The translations under genes and the position numbers were made by a program. Of a stretch of 38,512 nucleotides of DNA, positions 22,029 to 30,699 are shown piece by piece. Origin of the DNA: Fibrobacter succinogenes (GTDB lineage: Bacteria > Fibrobacterota > Fibrobacteria > Fibrobacterales > Fibrobacteraceae); contig CACWNW010000021.1 of NCBI GenBank assembly GCA_902762305.1, positions 1 through 38,512 of the forward strand, given 5' to 3'. Numbering within the stretch: position 1 is the first letter of the stretch; each line of letters begins with the position of its first letter. The notes below the pieces were generated by a model. That model was not told the origin of the DNA. It ran no database searches and saw only the letters and a program-made list of their open reading frames with translations.

Positions 22029-24128
22029 ATGAAGTTCGCAAAAACTGCAAAAATTGCCGCTGTCATTGGTTTTGGGCTTTGCACCGCTGCCATGGCCGAA
22101 AACCCGATTATCCAGACATACTATTCCCCAGACCCGGCTCCGGTCGTCTTTGGCGACACGGTTTGTGTATACACGGGTAACGACGAAGGCGGTCACTTCT
22201 TCACGATGCACGGCTGGCGCGTATCCTGCACTACCGACATGGTGAACTGGACGGACATGGGTGCGCTTATCCTTTCGAACGAAAGCTTTGGCGGCAATGC
22301 CAAGAAGAACGGCGACTGGGCCGCACAAGTCGTACGCCGCAACGGCAAATATTACTACTACGTGACCGTTGAATCGACCCGCGGTGGCCGCGCCATCAAC
22401 GTGGCTGTGGCCGATAGGCCTCAAGGTCCCTTCAAGGATGCCCTGAACGGCAAGCACCTCGCCGGCCCCAACTGGGACTACATCGACCCGACGGTTTGGA
22501 TTGATGACGACGGACAGGCGTGGCTCTACTGGGGCAACCCGAAACTCTATTACGCCAAGCTCAAGGAAAACATGATTGAGTTCGACGGCGATATCAAGGT
22601 GACTGACATGAGCCGCGGATTCTCCCCGAGCGGGAATTCCGTCTACACCGAAGGTCCGTGGATTCACAAGCGTGGCAGCAAGTACTACATGATTTACGCT
22701 TCCCATGGCGTGCCCGAAAAGATTTCTTACTCTACCAGTGATTCCCCGACCGGTCCGTGGACCTGGGGTGGCATCATCATGGACCAGGGTAACAATACCG
22801 CATTTACGAACCACTCTGGCCTTATCGATTTCAAGGGCCGCAGCTTCTTCTTCTACCACAACCAGAAGAACGTGAGCGGTGGCGGATACAGCCGTTCTAC
22901 TGCAATCGAGGAATTTACCTGGAATGCCGACGGCTCGATTCCGACCATCAAGTCCACCAACGATGGCGTCAAGAAACCTATCAAGAACCTTGACCCGTTT
23001 ACCCGCGTGGAAGCCGAAACCAAGTCCTGGGTGGGCGGCATTTCAGTCGATAAGCCGCGTGACCCCGAGGGCGGTAATTATACCATAATTAACCATGTGG
23101 CCCAGGAGGGCGACAATGTTTACCTCACCAACATGGGGAGCGGCTTCTACACCAAGGTGCGTTCTGTGGACATGGGCGACGGTGCCGACCGCATCATCAT
23201 CTGCACCAAGGGCAACGGCGGTAAGCTCGAAGTTCATGCGGGTTCCGAAAATGGAACGCTCCTTGCCTCCATCAACGTGCCTGCAAGCTCCAAGTGGGAA
23301 GAGAATTCCTTCGACGTGGAAAATGCTGCCGGTGTCGACGACTTGTTCTTCGTCGTGAAGCAGGGCGGTTTCGATTTCGACTACTGGTACATGGAAAGCG
23401 AAAAGACTGCTGTCCCGCAGACCCCGTACAACGATGTTGCCGCAGCGGTTCCGGGCAGGATTGAGGCAGAAAACTACGATGTGGGCGGTCACAACAAGTC
23501 GTTCTACGACATGGACCGCCAAAATCAGGGCGAGGCTTACCGCGAAGACGAAGTTGACGTGGTGGACATCAGCAATTCCACATGTGGCGATGCTGCCTGC
23601 ACGGGTTATGCCATCGGTTATACGCAGACTGACGAATGGGTGGAATATACCATCAACGTTATCGCGGACGCCACGTATGACATCACGGCGAATGTGGCGA
23701 CCGCTTCCGATGCGTCCGCATTCCAGCTTCTCGTAGACGACAAGGAAATTACGGAGTCGATTGCTGTCGAGAAGATTGATTCGGTGTGGACGACCTACAA
23801 GGAAATCAAGGTTGGCTCCGTAGCGCTCACCAAGGGTGAACACGTTCTCCGACTCGCGATTACGGGAGACTTCCTGAATGTGGACTGGATCCAGTTTACC
23901 GACCCGACGAAGCCTGATGCTATTGGTAGCAGTGTCGCGGGCGTGCGTCTCGACCTGCATGCTCTGAACACATTCGATGTCTACGGACTTTCTGGCCAGT
24001 ACATGGGCCGTGTCGAACTTCAGGGCGAATCTGTGGCGAAGGCTCTTGCCCGCGATGGATTTGCCCGCGGAATCTATATGGTTCGTGACCTCGGCCACAC
24101 GAAGGCCTTCCGGGTACAGGTAAGGTAA
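22029..24128 (+). CDS. Secreted GH43 arabinofuranosidase/xylosidase-type enzyme with two CBM6 modules
   Basis: 699 residues; AAGGGATG precedes the ATG; signal peptide ends at AMA. The five-bladed propeller carries the GH43 triad: D35 in SPDPAPV (base), D153 in YIDPTVW (pKa modulator) and E208 in YTEGPW (acid). The layout is close to arabinoxylan arabinofuranohydrolases. Two CBM6-like modules follow: about 325-455 (FTRVEAETKSW ... FDFDYWYM) and about 475-625 (GRIEAENYDVGG ... NVDWIQF). The second is a close relative of the CBM6 in the GH141-like protein, including YREDxVDVV and the GYTQ-EW-EY-NVI pattern. The tail is FDVYGLSGQYMG ... GIYMVRD. The likely role is release of arabinose or xylose from hemicellulose outside the cell. 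Confidence 0.88.
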   Translation: MKFAKTAKIAAVIGFGLCTAAMAENPIIQTYYSPDPAPVVFGDTVCVYTGNDEGGHFFTMHGWRVSCTTDMVNWTDMGALILSNESFGGNAKKNGDWAAQVVRRNGKYYYYVTVESTRGGRAINVAVADRPQGPFKDALNGKHLAGPNWDYIDPTVWIDDDGQAWLYWGNPKLYYAKLKENMIEFDGDIKVTDMSRGFSPSGNSVYTEGPWIHKRGSKYYMIYASHGVPEKISYSTSDSPTGPWTWGGIIMDQGNNTAFTNHSGLIDFKGRSFFFYHNQKNVSGGGYSRSTAIEEFTWNADGSIPTIKSTNDGVKKPIKNLDPFTRVEAETKSWVGGISVDKPRDPEGGNYTIINHVAQEGDNVYLTNMGSGFYTKVRSVDMGDGADRIIICTKGNGGKLEVHAGSENGTLLASINVPASSKWEENSFDVENAAGVDDLFFVVKQGGFDFDYWYMESEKTAVPQTPYNDVAAAVPGRIEAENYDVGGHNKSFYDMDRQNQGEAYREDEVDVVDISNSTCGDAACTGYAIGYTQTDEWVEYTINVIADATYDITANVATASDASAFQLLVDDKEITESIAVEKIDSVWTTYKEIKVGSVALTKGEHVLRLAITGDFLNVDWIQFTDPTKPDAIGSSVAGVRLDLHALNTFDVYGLSGQYMGRVELQGESVAKALARDGFARGIYMVRDLGHTKAFRVQVR

Positions 24129-24170
24129 AAAGGCTTCTCCTTCTCGAATACAGACATATATAATGCAAGG

Positions 24171-24192
24171 ACCGGTCGCAAGGCCGGTTTTT
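24171..24192 (+). terminator. Terminator after GH43
   Basis: ACCGGTC-GCAA-GGCCGGT: a 7-bp stem with one G-U pair and a GCAA tetraloop, followed by TTTT. A TATAAT (24159-24164) lies just upstream but has no clear -35. The remaining 170 bases to the GH9 gene hold a weak AACAAG/CTTGTT hairpin (24247-24265) and no copy of the 16-bp motif. Confidence 0.82.
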
Positions 24193-24361
24193 GCGTAAAA
24201 AAGTGTAAAGTAATGTAATTTTAAGCATTTTTCGGACACGGGGGTAAACAAGAATAGCCCTTGTTTTCAGCAGGAAACACTTTTGTTCACACTGGGTATC
24301 CCTGTTTGTGCCTAGAGAGTTTAAATTTCTAGCAGAACAAGGTGTGAAAGGGAAGGTTCCT

Positions 24362-26233
24362 ATGACTACAAGAAACGCTATGATTCTTTCCGCTATCGCT
24401 GTTTCGACGGTGCTTGCGGCTACATCTTACCAGAACCAGGTAGGGTTCATCTCGGGCGCTCCGAAGCAGATTGCCGTGGTGGACGCCGCCGGCCAGGATG
24501 TCGTGTTCAAGGATGCCGACGGCAAGACCGTGCTTACGGTTACGGCTCCCGAAGCCTCCATGTGGAAGCCCGCGAATCAGGAAGCCTCCCTCGTAGATTT
24601 CAGCGAACTTACGGCTCCGGGTACATACTACGCCTTTGTTGGCGACGATACCATTGGCCATGCCATCCATGTTGCGGACAATGCGCTCGAAGGCGTGACG
24701 AAGGCTTCCCTGAAGTTCTTCTACTTCCAGCGTTCCTCTACGGCTCTTGAAGAGGAATATGCCGGCAAGTACGCCCGCGCCATGGGAACTCCGGATACCG
24801 CGGTCATGTACCATGCCTCTACCGGCAAGGAAGACCTCACTGCGACTTTCAACGGAGCCAAGGGCTGGTACGATGCCGGTGACTACGGCAAGTACATCGT
24901 GAATTCGGGAATTACCACCTATACGCTGCTGCAGTTATACCGCCAGAACAAAGATTACTTTGATACGCTCAACCTGAATATCCCCGAAAGCAAGAACGAC
25001 GTGCCGGATATTCTCGACGAAATCCGCTGGAACATCGAATGGATGCTTACCATGCAGGATGATGACGGAGGCGTTTTCCACAAGCTCACCACCAAGCAGT
25101 TTGCCGGCATGGTGCTGCCCGAAAAGTCTACCAAGCAGCGTTATGCAATTGGCAAGAGCATTACGGCTACTAGAGATTTCATTGCGGTTACGGCCCTTGC
25201 AGCCGATATCTACAAGCGCTTTGATTCGGAATTTGCCGAAAAGTGCGCGAAGGCTGCGGCTAAGTCTCGCTGGTGGTCGAAACAGAATCCTTATGAATTC
25301 TTCAGCCAGCCTAGAGATGTCGGCACGGGTACCTACACAGACGGCAGTGCGGCGGACGAGTTTGTGTGGGCTTCGGCGGAACTTTACCGTATTACGGGAA
25401 ATAAGGACCTTCTGGAAGACTTGCATCAGTATAAGCTTTCCAAGGCCCGTCACAAGTTGCAGGGATGGCAGACCGTGTTCGCTCTTGCAGCTTTCACAAT
25501 TGCCACCGACCCGGTCTCTTTCGACCAGGAAGACGTCGATTTAGCCAAAGACCTCATCTTCGACCTTGCCGATACCTATATCAAGCAGCTCGATAATGGC
25601 TATGGCCTTGCTATCGACAATGGCGACTTCTACTGGGGCTCCAACAGTGTCGTCGCGAACAAGGGTATGGTGCTCGTTCATGCTTACATCTTGAGCGACG
25701 AGAAGAAATACCTCGATGCGGCGCAGGGCATTCTCGATTACATGCTGGGCCGTAACCCGCTCGATATCTCGTACCTTACCGGGTGGGGCGTGAACCAGGT
25801 CATGCATCCGCATCACCGCCCGAGCGAAGGCGATACGGTCGTGGCTCCTGTTCCGGGAATGCTTGTGGGTGGCCCGAATTCTACGGCAGACGATTGCGCC
25901 AAGGAACATATCGACAAGGATGCGCCTGCGAAATCGTTCTACGATAATTCGTGCAGCTATGCCACGAACGAAGTTGCCATCAACTGGAACGCTCCGTTTG
26001 CCTACCTTGCCGGCTCCTTGCAGGCAATCTATGCGACCGGCAAGAAGTTCGAAGTTGGCACCGAGAAGCCGGCATCTTATGAGCTTGATGCGATTCGCGG
26101 CCTGAAACCCAGCGTGAAGGCTTTCGATGTCGGAGACAGGCTCGTGTTCAAGGACAATGCCGTACGCCTGGAAAGGACGCTCCGTGACGGCACGAAGAGG
26201 TACTTCGACCTTCGCGGCAAGACGCTCCGCTAG
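24362..26233 (+). CDS. Secreted GH9 endoglucanase
   Basis: 623 residues from the ATG following GGGAAGG; an ATG/GTG farther up would spoil the signal peptide (MTTRNAMILSAIAVSTVLAA). An Ig-like cellulase N-terminal domain comes first (YQNQVGFISGAPKQ ... TYYAFVGDD). The GH9 barrel follows with D171 and D174 in WYDAGDYGKY (nucleophilic water), HHRPSEGD, and the acid E537 in NEVAINWNAP. It cleaves beta-1,4-glucan, in cellulose or xyloglucan, by inversion. The C-terminus (about 585-623, VGDRLVFKDNAVRLER ... YFDLRGKTLR) is short and differs from the tails of the five other glycosidases. No 16-bp motif precedes it, so it may not share their regulation. It is convergent with coaE, one base between stops. 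Confidence 0.93.
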   Translation: MTTRNAMILSAIAVSTVLAATSYQNQVGFISGAPKQIAVVDAAGQDVVFKDADGKTVLTVTAPEASMWKPANQEASLVDFSELTAPGTYYAFVGDDTIGHAIHVADNALEGVTKASLKFFYFQRSSTALEEEYAGKYARAMGTPDTAVMYHASTGKEDLTATFNGAKGWYDAGDYGKYIVNSGITTYTLLQLYRQNKDYFDTLNLNIPESKNDVPDILDEIRWNIEWMLTMQDDDGGVFHKLTTKQFAGMVLPEKSTKQRYAIGKSITATRDFIAVTALAADIYKRFDSEFAEKCAKAAAKSRWWSKQNPYEFFSQPRDVGTGTYTDGSAADEFVWASAELYRITGNKDLLEDLHQYKLSKARHKLQGWQTVFALAAFTIATDPVSFDQEDVDLAKDLIFDLADTYIKQLDNGYGLAIDNGDFYWGSNSVVANKGMVLVHAYILSDEKKYLDAAQGILDYMLGRNPLDISYLTGWGVNQVMHPHHRPSEGDTVVAPVPGMLVGGPNSTADDCAKEHIDKDAPAKSFYDNSCSYATNEVAINWNAPFAYLAGSLQAIYATGKKFEVGTEKPASYELDAIRGLKPSVKAFDVGDRLVFKDNAVRLERTLRDGTKRYFDLRGKTLR

Positions 26234-26234
26234 T

Positions 26235-26840
26235 TTATTCTGAAAGTAGGGAATCCAGTTGCCGTTCTAGGTCCTGGATTCCTTCGCTGTTTTCTATAGC
26301 GCGAAATTTTTTCCCTGGGAAAAGCGCTTTGTCGCATACGCCGGCCTGGTCAAGGATCCGGCGTTTCGCGTCTTCGGCTTCCATCCCGCGTGCAACTAGG
26401 CGCTGTAACCGTATTGCTTCGGGAGCGTCCACCACCCAGATTTCGTCGAGCATCCCGACAATTTCGGGAACGCGCGAAAGGATGGCCGCTTCCAGGAATC
26501 GCGGCTGTGCATTTGCGGCTCCGTTCGGGTTATCGTCAAGGAACTCGCGTACGGCCCGGGTCAAATGCGGGTAGACTATTCCTTCGAGGCGTTCCCGTGC
26601 ATGAACGTCGCCAAAAATCAATCCGGCGAAAAACTTGCGGTTCACTCCGCTTTCGGTAAGGCTTTGCGGCCCGAACGCTTCGGCAAGTTCTGCACGCAGT
26701 TCCTTGCAGTTCTTGTATAATTCGTGAACCTGGCTATCGGCATCGAGAACGTCGTACCCGCGCTCCCGCAGGAGCGACGAGGCGAGCGATTTGCCCGCGC
26801 CGATTGTACCCGTGATGCCGATTCTTTTCATGACTTTCAT
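26235..26840 (-). CDS. coaE: Dephospho-CoA kinase
   Basis: 201 residues with P-loop GTIGAGKS (10-17), the DADxxVHELY substrate region, the FLEAAIL segment and the VDAPEAIRLQRLVARG lid region typical of CoaE. It phosphorylates the 3'-hydroxyl of dephospho-CoA in the last step of CoA synthesis. Two starts are possible, MKVMKR (26840) or MKR (26831), and neither has an SD. The EamA transporter gene lies 39 bases upstream on the same strand and may be co-transcribed. Confidence 0.93.
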   Translation of the reverse strand: MKVMKRIGITGTIGAGKSLASSLLRERGYDVLDADSQVHELYKNCKELRAELAEAFGPQSLTESGVNRKFFAGLIFGDVHARERLEGIVYPHLTRAVREFLDDNPNGAANAQPRFLEAAILSRVPEIVGMLDEIWVVDAPEAIRLQRLVARGMEAEDAKRRILDQAGVCDKALFPGKKFRAIENSEGIQDLERQLDSLLSE

Positions 26841-26879
26841 TATAGCAAAATTTCGGGGTGCGGGCGCAAGGCCCGTGCG

Positions 26880-27752
26880 TTACCCCTTGCCGAGCGAAAT
26901 GAGGCAGAGGCCCGCCACCACGCCCAGCAGGGCGATAAACTTGAGCTTGCTCTTGCGTTCGCGGAAAATGATGATTCCCGCGAGGAAGCTGATGAACACG
27001 CTCGAGCGCCGGAGCACCGTGATAATCGAGATGAGCGCATCGGGATTTCCTACCGCCAAAAAGTAGCAGCGGTCCGCGATGATGAGCAGGGCGGCGACAG
27101 CGATAAAACTCCAGCGGAACTGGAACGGGGTCGTCTTCTTGCGAGTCGGGAACCACGTGAACGCCGTCGTGATGAACTGCACCGCGAGCATGTAGATGCT
27201 GAACCACACCTGCACCGTCATCGGTTCGAAATTCATGCGCTGCAAGATGAACTTGTCGTAAATGCCGCTACAGCTTGCGAGGATGGTCCCGATGAGCATG
27301 GACACCACCCAGCCGTTGCTGAAAAAATGCCCCATCTCCTTGCGGCCCGCCATGCTGAGCCCGATGTACGAACACACGCAGATGGCTATACCCACCCACT
27401 GCAGCGCGAAGGGACGTTCTCCCATGAATCCGACCGCTATCATGATGGTGAATAGCGGGGCGAGCGCGCGGATGGTCGTCGAAATGGAAAGCGGCATGTG
27501 TGCGATGGCGTTGTAGGTGAATAGCCAGCTTAAGCCCACTATGACCGCCTTCGCCATCAAAAGCAAGTGGTCGTGCAGCGAAAGCGGCTCGCAGTGCCCC
27601 GTAAGCAGGATGGGGAGCATGAAGAGGGCGTAGAAGGCGCTGCACAGACAAAGTACCGGACGGACGGCGTTATCCTGAACCGACTTTTTCTTGGCCAGGT
27701 CGTAAAAACCGAGAAAAACCGCTGAGGCAAAAGCCAGAATCAACCATGACAT
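26880..27752 (-). CDS. EamA/DMT-superfamily transporter
   Basis: 290 residues, nearly all hydrophobic, with about ten helices in two EamA-like halves: [12 protein letters not shown] ... [22 protein letters not shown] in the first, and [37 protein letters not shown] in the second. Each half ends in the expected E-R/K after the fourth or ninth helix. Members move metabolites across the inner membrane, and the substrate is unknown. It is divergent from mscL. Confidence 0.85.
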   Translation of the reverse strand: MSWLILAFASAVFLGFYDLAKKKSVQDNAVRPVLCLCSAFYALFMLPILLTGHCEPLSLHDHLLLMAKAVIVGLSWLFTYNAIAHMPLSISTTIRALAPLFTIMIAVGFMGERPFALQWVGIAICVCSYIGLSMAGRKEMGHFFSNGWVVSMLIGTILASCSGIYDKFILQRMNFEPMTVQVWFSIYMLAVQFITTAFTWFPTRKKTTPFQFRWSFIAVAALLIIADRCYFLAVGNPDALISIITVLRRSSVFISFLAGIIIFRERKSKLKFIALLGVVAGLCLISLGKG

Positions 27753-27836
27753 AGCGCGCCAAATTTAGAAAAATGGCTTGCCAAACCATACCACAATACT
27801 ATTTTTCTTATAGCAACAATCAACAAAGGAGCCCTC

Positions 27837-28277
27837 ATGGGTATCAAAGGCAAAGCAGCATCCCTTCTCGAAGAGTTCAAGGCCTTCGCGTTCAAGGGAA
27901 ATATCGTCGATATGGCTATCGGTGTTATCATCGGTGGTGCTTTCGGTAAAATCGTCACATCCTTCGTGAACGACATCGTGATGCCGTCCGTCACGGCCAT
28001 CGTCGCCATGTGCGGTGGCAAGGATGCTGGTGAAGGTCTCAAGGCTCTGTCATTCACGACTGCTGAAGGCGTGACCATTCCGTACGGTAACTTCATTGGT
28101 GGCGTCATCGACTTCCTCATCGTCGCCCTCGTGGTGTTCATCGTGATGAAGAAGTTCCTCGGATTCATGTCCAACATGCGCAAGAAGGAAGAAGCCCCGG
28201 CAGCTCCTCCGGCCCCTCCTGAGCCGAGCGCCGAAGAAAAGCTCCTCACCGAAATCCGTGACTTGCTGAAGAAATAA
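27837..28277 (+). CDS. mscL: Large-conductance mechanosensitive channel
   Basis: 146 residues with the signature [30 protein letters not shown] (first helix and loop, residues about 21-50) and a second helix [16 protein letters not shown]. It opens under membrane tension to protect from hypo-osmotic shock. An Ala/Pro-rich stretch ([11 protein letters not shown]) separates the second helix from the cytoplasmic C-terminal helix [12 protein letters not shown], which is normal for the family. AAAGGAG precedes the ATG. A terminator lies 126 bases downstream. Confidence 0.96.
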   Translation: MGIKGKAASLLEEFKAFAFKGNIVDMAIGVIIGGAFGKIVTSFVNDIVMPSVTAIVAMCGGKDAGEGLKALSFTTAEGVTIPYGNFIGGVIDFLIVALVVFIVMKKFLGFMSNMRKKEEAPAAPPAPPEPSAEEKLLTEIRDLLKK

Positions 28278-28380
28278 TTGGATGGGAGGGGGAGGCATCC
28301 CCCTGGCTTCCATCGTCAGTCTCAGATCCCTGAGCCTGTCGAAGGTGCGCCACCCCTTCTAACGGGGGGCACCCCGTAAC
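28278..28380. repeat. Extragenic repeat-like sequence after mscL
   Basis: Three dyads are crowded here: GATGG ... CCATC around 28281-28314; a CCTGAGCCTGTCGAAGG segment (28328-28345), the same family of extragenic palindrome as at 6959; and GCCACCCC ... GGGGGGC (28349-28370). No coding sequence is supported. Confidence 0.5.
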
Positions 28381-28402
28381 GCCCCCGAATGTTTTCGGAA
28401 CG

Positions 28403-28428
28403 AAGACCGCTTTGCCGCGGTCTTTTTT
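28403..28428 (+). terminator. Terminator downstream of mscL
   Basis: AAGACCGC-TTTGCC-GCGGTCTT forms a perfect 8-bp stem running into a T-run on the plus strand. It touches the stop codon of the convergent recF. Confidence 0.85.
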
Positions 28429-29602
28429 ATGTACTGAGGGAAATTTCCTTGTCCGCTTTGAACGGCAGTTCCTCGACCTGCGGGGTGGCGATGAGCACCT
28501 GGCAGTTCTTTTCGCGCACGAGCGATGCGACCGCGTCGCGGCGGTTCACGTCCAGCTCGGCGAAGATGTCGTCGAGCAACAGGATGGGCTTGCCTACATG
28601 CTGCGACGCGATGTCGACGGCGGCGAAGCGCATGGCGATAGCCGCCGAGCGGCACTGTCCCTGCGACCCGACCGAACGCATCTCGTAGCCCGAGGCGCAC
28701 AGCGCGAGGTCGTCCCGATGCGGGCCCGCCATGGTGACTCCCTGCATCTTTTCCACGAGTTCGAGTCCGGCGAGCTTGTCGGCGAAGGCGTTCCGCAGCA
28801 TTTCTTCGGTCACGCCGCCGGCGTTGTATTCTTCGGAGCTCTCGGCCACCATGGAGTCGATTTCTTCGTCCCCCATGAAGTCCGCTGCGTCAAGCGCGTC
28901 CAATTCCTTCAGGATGGAACTCCTGTAGTCGCAGGTAATTTCGTCCACGCCGCCGGAGAGCCTGCGGTAGTAGCCGGTAATCACCGGGGATATTTCGGCG
29001 GAGAGGTTGATGCGGGCGAGCCAGAGCTTGGCCCCGAGATCCACGAGCTGGCGGGAGAGTACCTGGAAAAGGTCTTCGCCGCCTACGGCGCAGCCTTCCT
29101 TCTTGAACTGCCGGAGCCACTGGTTCCTTTGCTGGAGCACGCGCTTGTAGTTCCGGAGCACGCCGGCGTTCGCCGCCGAGCGGAAGCACAGGATTTCGTC
29201 GAGCCAGTGCCGGCGGATTTCGGGTGCACCGCGCAGCAGTTCTATATCGGAGGGTTGCATTATCACCGCGGGCGATTTCCCGAAGAACGCGGAAACCGAG
29301 CGTACGGCCGCCCCGTTCTCCTTGGCCGTCATTTTACGGCGGCCTACCTGCAGTGCACGGGAAAGCGGCATGCCGTCGCAGTCGAACGTGCCACGCAGAA
29401 TCAGTTCGTCCGCATTCCAGCAGACAAGTTCCTTCAGGTCTTTTGCCCGGAATGAGAATCCCTGCGAAAGCAGGTGCACGGATTCTAGTACCGTAGTCTT
29501 GCCGCAACCGTTCGGCCCGTGAATTACGTTGATGCCCGGAGTAAACGAGAACTCCAGATTATCAAGGCTCCGCACGTGGCCGACCGAAAGCGATTCTATC
29601 AC
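28427..29602 (-). CDS. recF: DNA replication and repair protein RecF
   Basis: 391 residues with Walker A GPNGCGKT (29-36), the ABC-type signature SQGQCRSAA and Walker B LLLDDIFAELD, in the RecF/SMC-like order. RecF helps load RecA at gaps behind stalled forks. The start is GTG at 29600-29602, overlapping the TGA of the upstream PorV-like gene as GTGA, so the genes are translationally coupled. This is not the usual dnaA-dnaN-recF neighbourhood; here recF is the last gene of an envelope operon. Confidence 0.94.
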   Translation of the reverse strand: MIESLSVGHVRSLDNLEFSFTPGINVIHGPNGCGKTTVLESVHLLSQGFSFRAKDLKELVCWNADELILRGTFDCDGMPLSRALQVGRRKMTAKENGAAVRSVSAFFGKSPAVIMQPSDIELLRGAPEIRRHWLDEILCFRSAANAGVLRNYKRVLQQRNQWLRQFKKEGCAVGGEDLFQVLSRQLVDLGAKLWLARINLSAEISPVITGYYRRLSGGVDEITCDYRSSILKELDALDAADFMGDEEIDSMVAESSEEYNAGGVTEEMLRNAFADKLAGLELVEKMQGVTMAGPHRDDLALCASGYEMRSVGSQGQCRSAAIAMRFAAVDIASQHVGKPILLLDDIFAELDVNRRDAVASLVREKNCQVLIATPQVEELPFKADKEISLST

Positions 29603-30699
29603 GGGATGAATCCCCTCACGCCAATGCTAAGCGGGTTGAACAACCCTGCGGTAGATTCGTAAGTCAGGGCGTAGTTCACGTCGAACAGGTATTTCTTCTT
29701 GCCGATGCGTATGTAGAACTTGTAGCCGAGCCCGAGCATCGCGTCGAGGCCATCCATGCCTATGCGTATGGTGCCGTCGGGGATGATTTCGCATTCGAAG
29801 CCTACACGGCCCGTCCATACATGGTGCTGCGGGTCGAACACGAGGAGCGTGTCGGCAATCTGGTAGTCGAGCGCTTCCATCCAGGCGTATACGGGCTTGC
29901 CGAACACTTTCGAACGGTAGCCGAGTCCAATCTGCAGCACCTTCGGGCGCACGCCTTCGGTGGTGGAGACGCTGTTGTCGGTACTCGGGGTCCGCGTCCA
30001 TCGGGCCGAAAGGTTCCTGCTGAAGCTGATGTTCCTGATGACGACCGACGAAGACCATTTTTCGTTCCATTGGCGCAGCCAGCCGAAGTTGAGCGCGACC
30101 GGGCTCGTGAATCCGTCGACAAGTTCTACGCCTTCGTAGTATTCGGAAATGTCCATGTTGTCGTAGCCGAGCGAAAGCGAAATGCCGAAGGCGTCACGCC
30201 GGGTCGCCCTGTACGAAAATCCGAGGTACATCATGGAGAAGAACGGGGTCGCCGTACCGAGCGTCTGGTCGTCCTCGTTGATGACGTCGAAGTCGATATC
30301 GCCGCGGTAGAGCATGGCGAACCCGATGCCCATGCGGTTGCCGACGGGGGTCTCGAGGCCAAGGGATCCGCCCATGCGGTCGAGGCTGCGGCGTTCTGCA
30401 TTGAGCGTGTAGTTGAAGTTCTGGCGGAATCCGAGGATGGCGGGGTTCCAGTAAGCGCCCGGCATGGCGGATGTATCCGCAGAGCCGGTGTTGCCGCGCC
30501 CGAGTTCGCGCGTGCCTGCGCCCATGCGTTCGACGAACCCGTCATAGCCGCCGAGTGCCGACTTCTTGTCGACGACGCCGGCATATGCGGATGCTGCAAA
30601 AAACAATCCGACAAGGAGAACATGCATGAAGGAAATTGCTGCGGACCTGCTGCGCAGATTTTCGCAATGGCAATTCCGAATATTGAATCTCGAAATCAT
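29599..30699 (-). CDS. PorV/PorQ-like outer-membrane beta-barrel protein
   Basis: 366 residues starting at an ATG with a near-perfect SD (GGAGGTG) eight bases upstream and overlapping the previous stop as ATGA. The signal peptide has an unusually long N-region before MHVLLVGLFFAASAYAG. The mature start (ERMGAGTRELGRGNTGSADTSAMPGAYWNPA, given by its key elements G-R-x-L-G-x-G-N-T-G and YWNPA) matches PorV/PorQ/FadL-like barrels. Many amphipathic strands follow. In Bacteroidetes PorV and PorQ are T9SS parts that hand cargo to surface attachment. The T9SS role here is inferred from the family and from the sorting-like tails in this window. Confidence 0.75.
   Translation of the reverse strand: MISRFNIRNCHCENLRSRSAAISFMHVLLVGLFFAASAYAGVVDKKSALGGYDGFVERMGAGTRELGRGNTGSADTSAMPGAYWNPAILGFRQNFNYTLNAERRSLDRMGGSLGLETPVGNRMGIGFAMLYRGDIDFDVINEDDQTLGTATPFFSMMYLGFSYRATRRDAFGISLSLGYDNMDISEYYEGVELVDGFTSPVALNFGWLRQWNEKWSSSVVIRNISFSRNLSARWTRTPSTDNSVSTTEGVRPKVLQIGLGYRSKVFGKPVYAWMEALDYQIADTLLVFDPQHHVWTGRVGFECEIIPDGTIRIGMDGLDAMLGLGYKFYIRIGKKKYLFDVNYALTYESTAGLFNPLSIGVRGFIP

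Noticed and set aside
24129..24361. Riboswitch or 16-bp motif before GH9
   Set aside because: Only a terminator and weak dyads are visible. Nothing matches a known riboswitch core and no TTGACAA-TCCAT pair was found.
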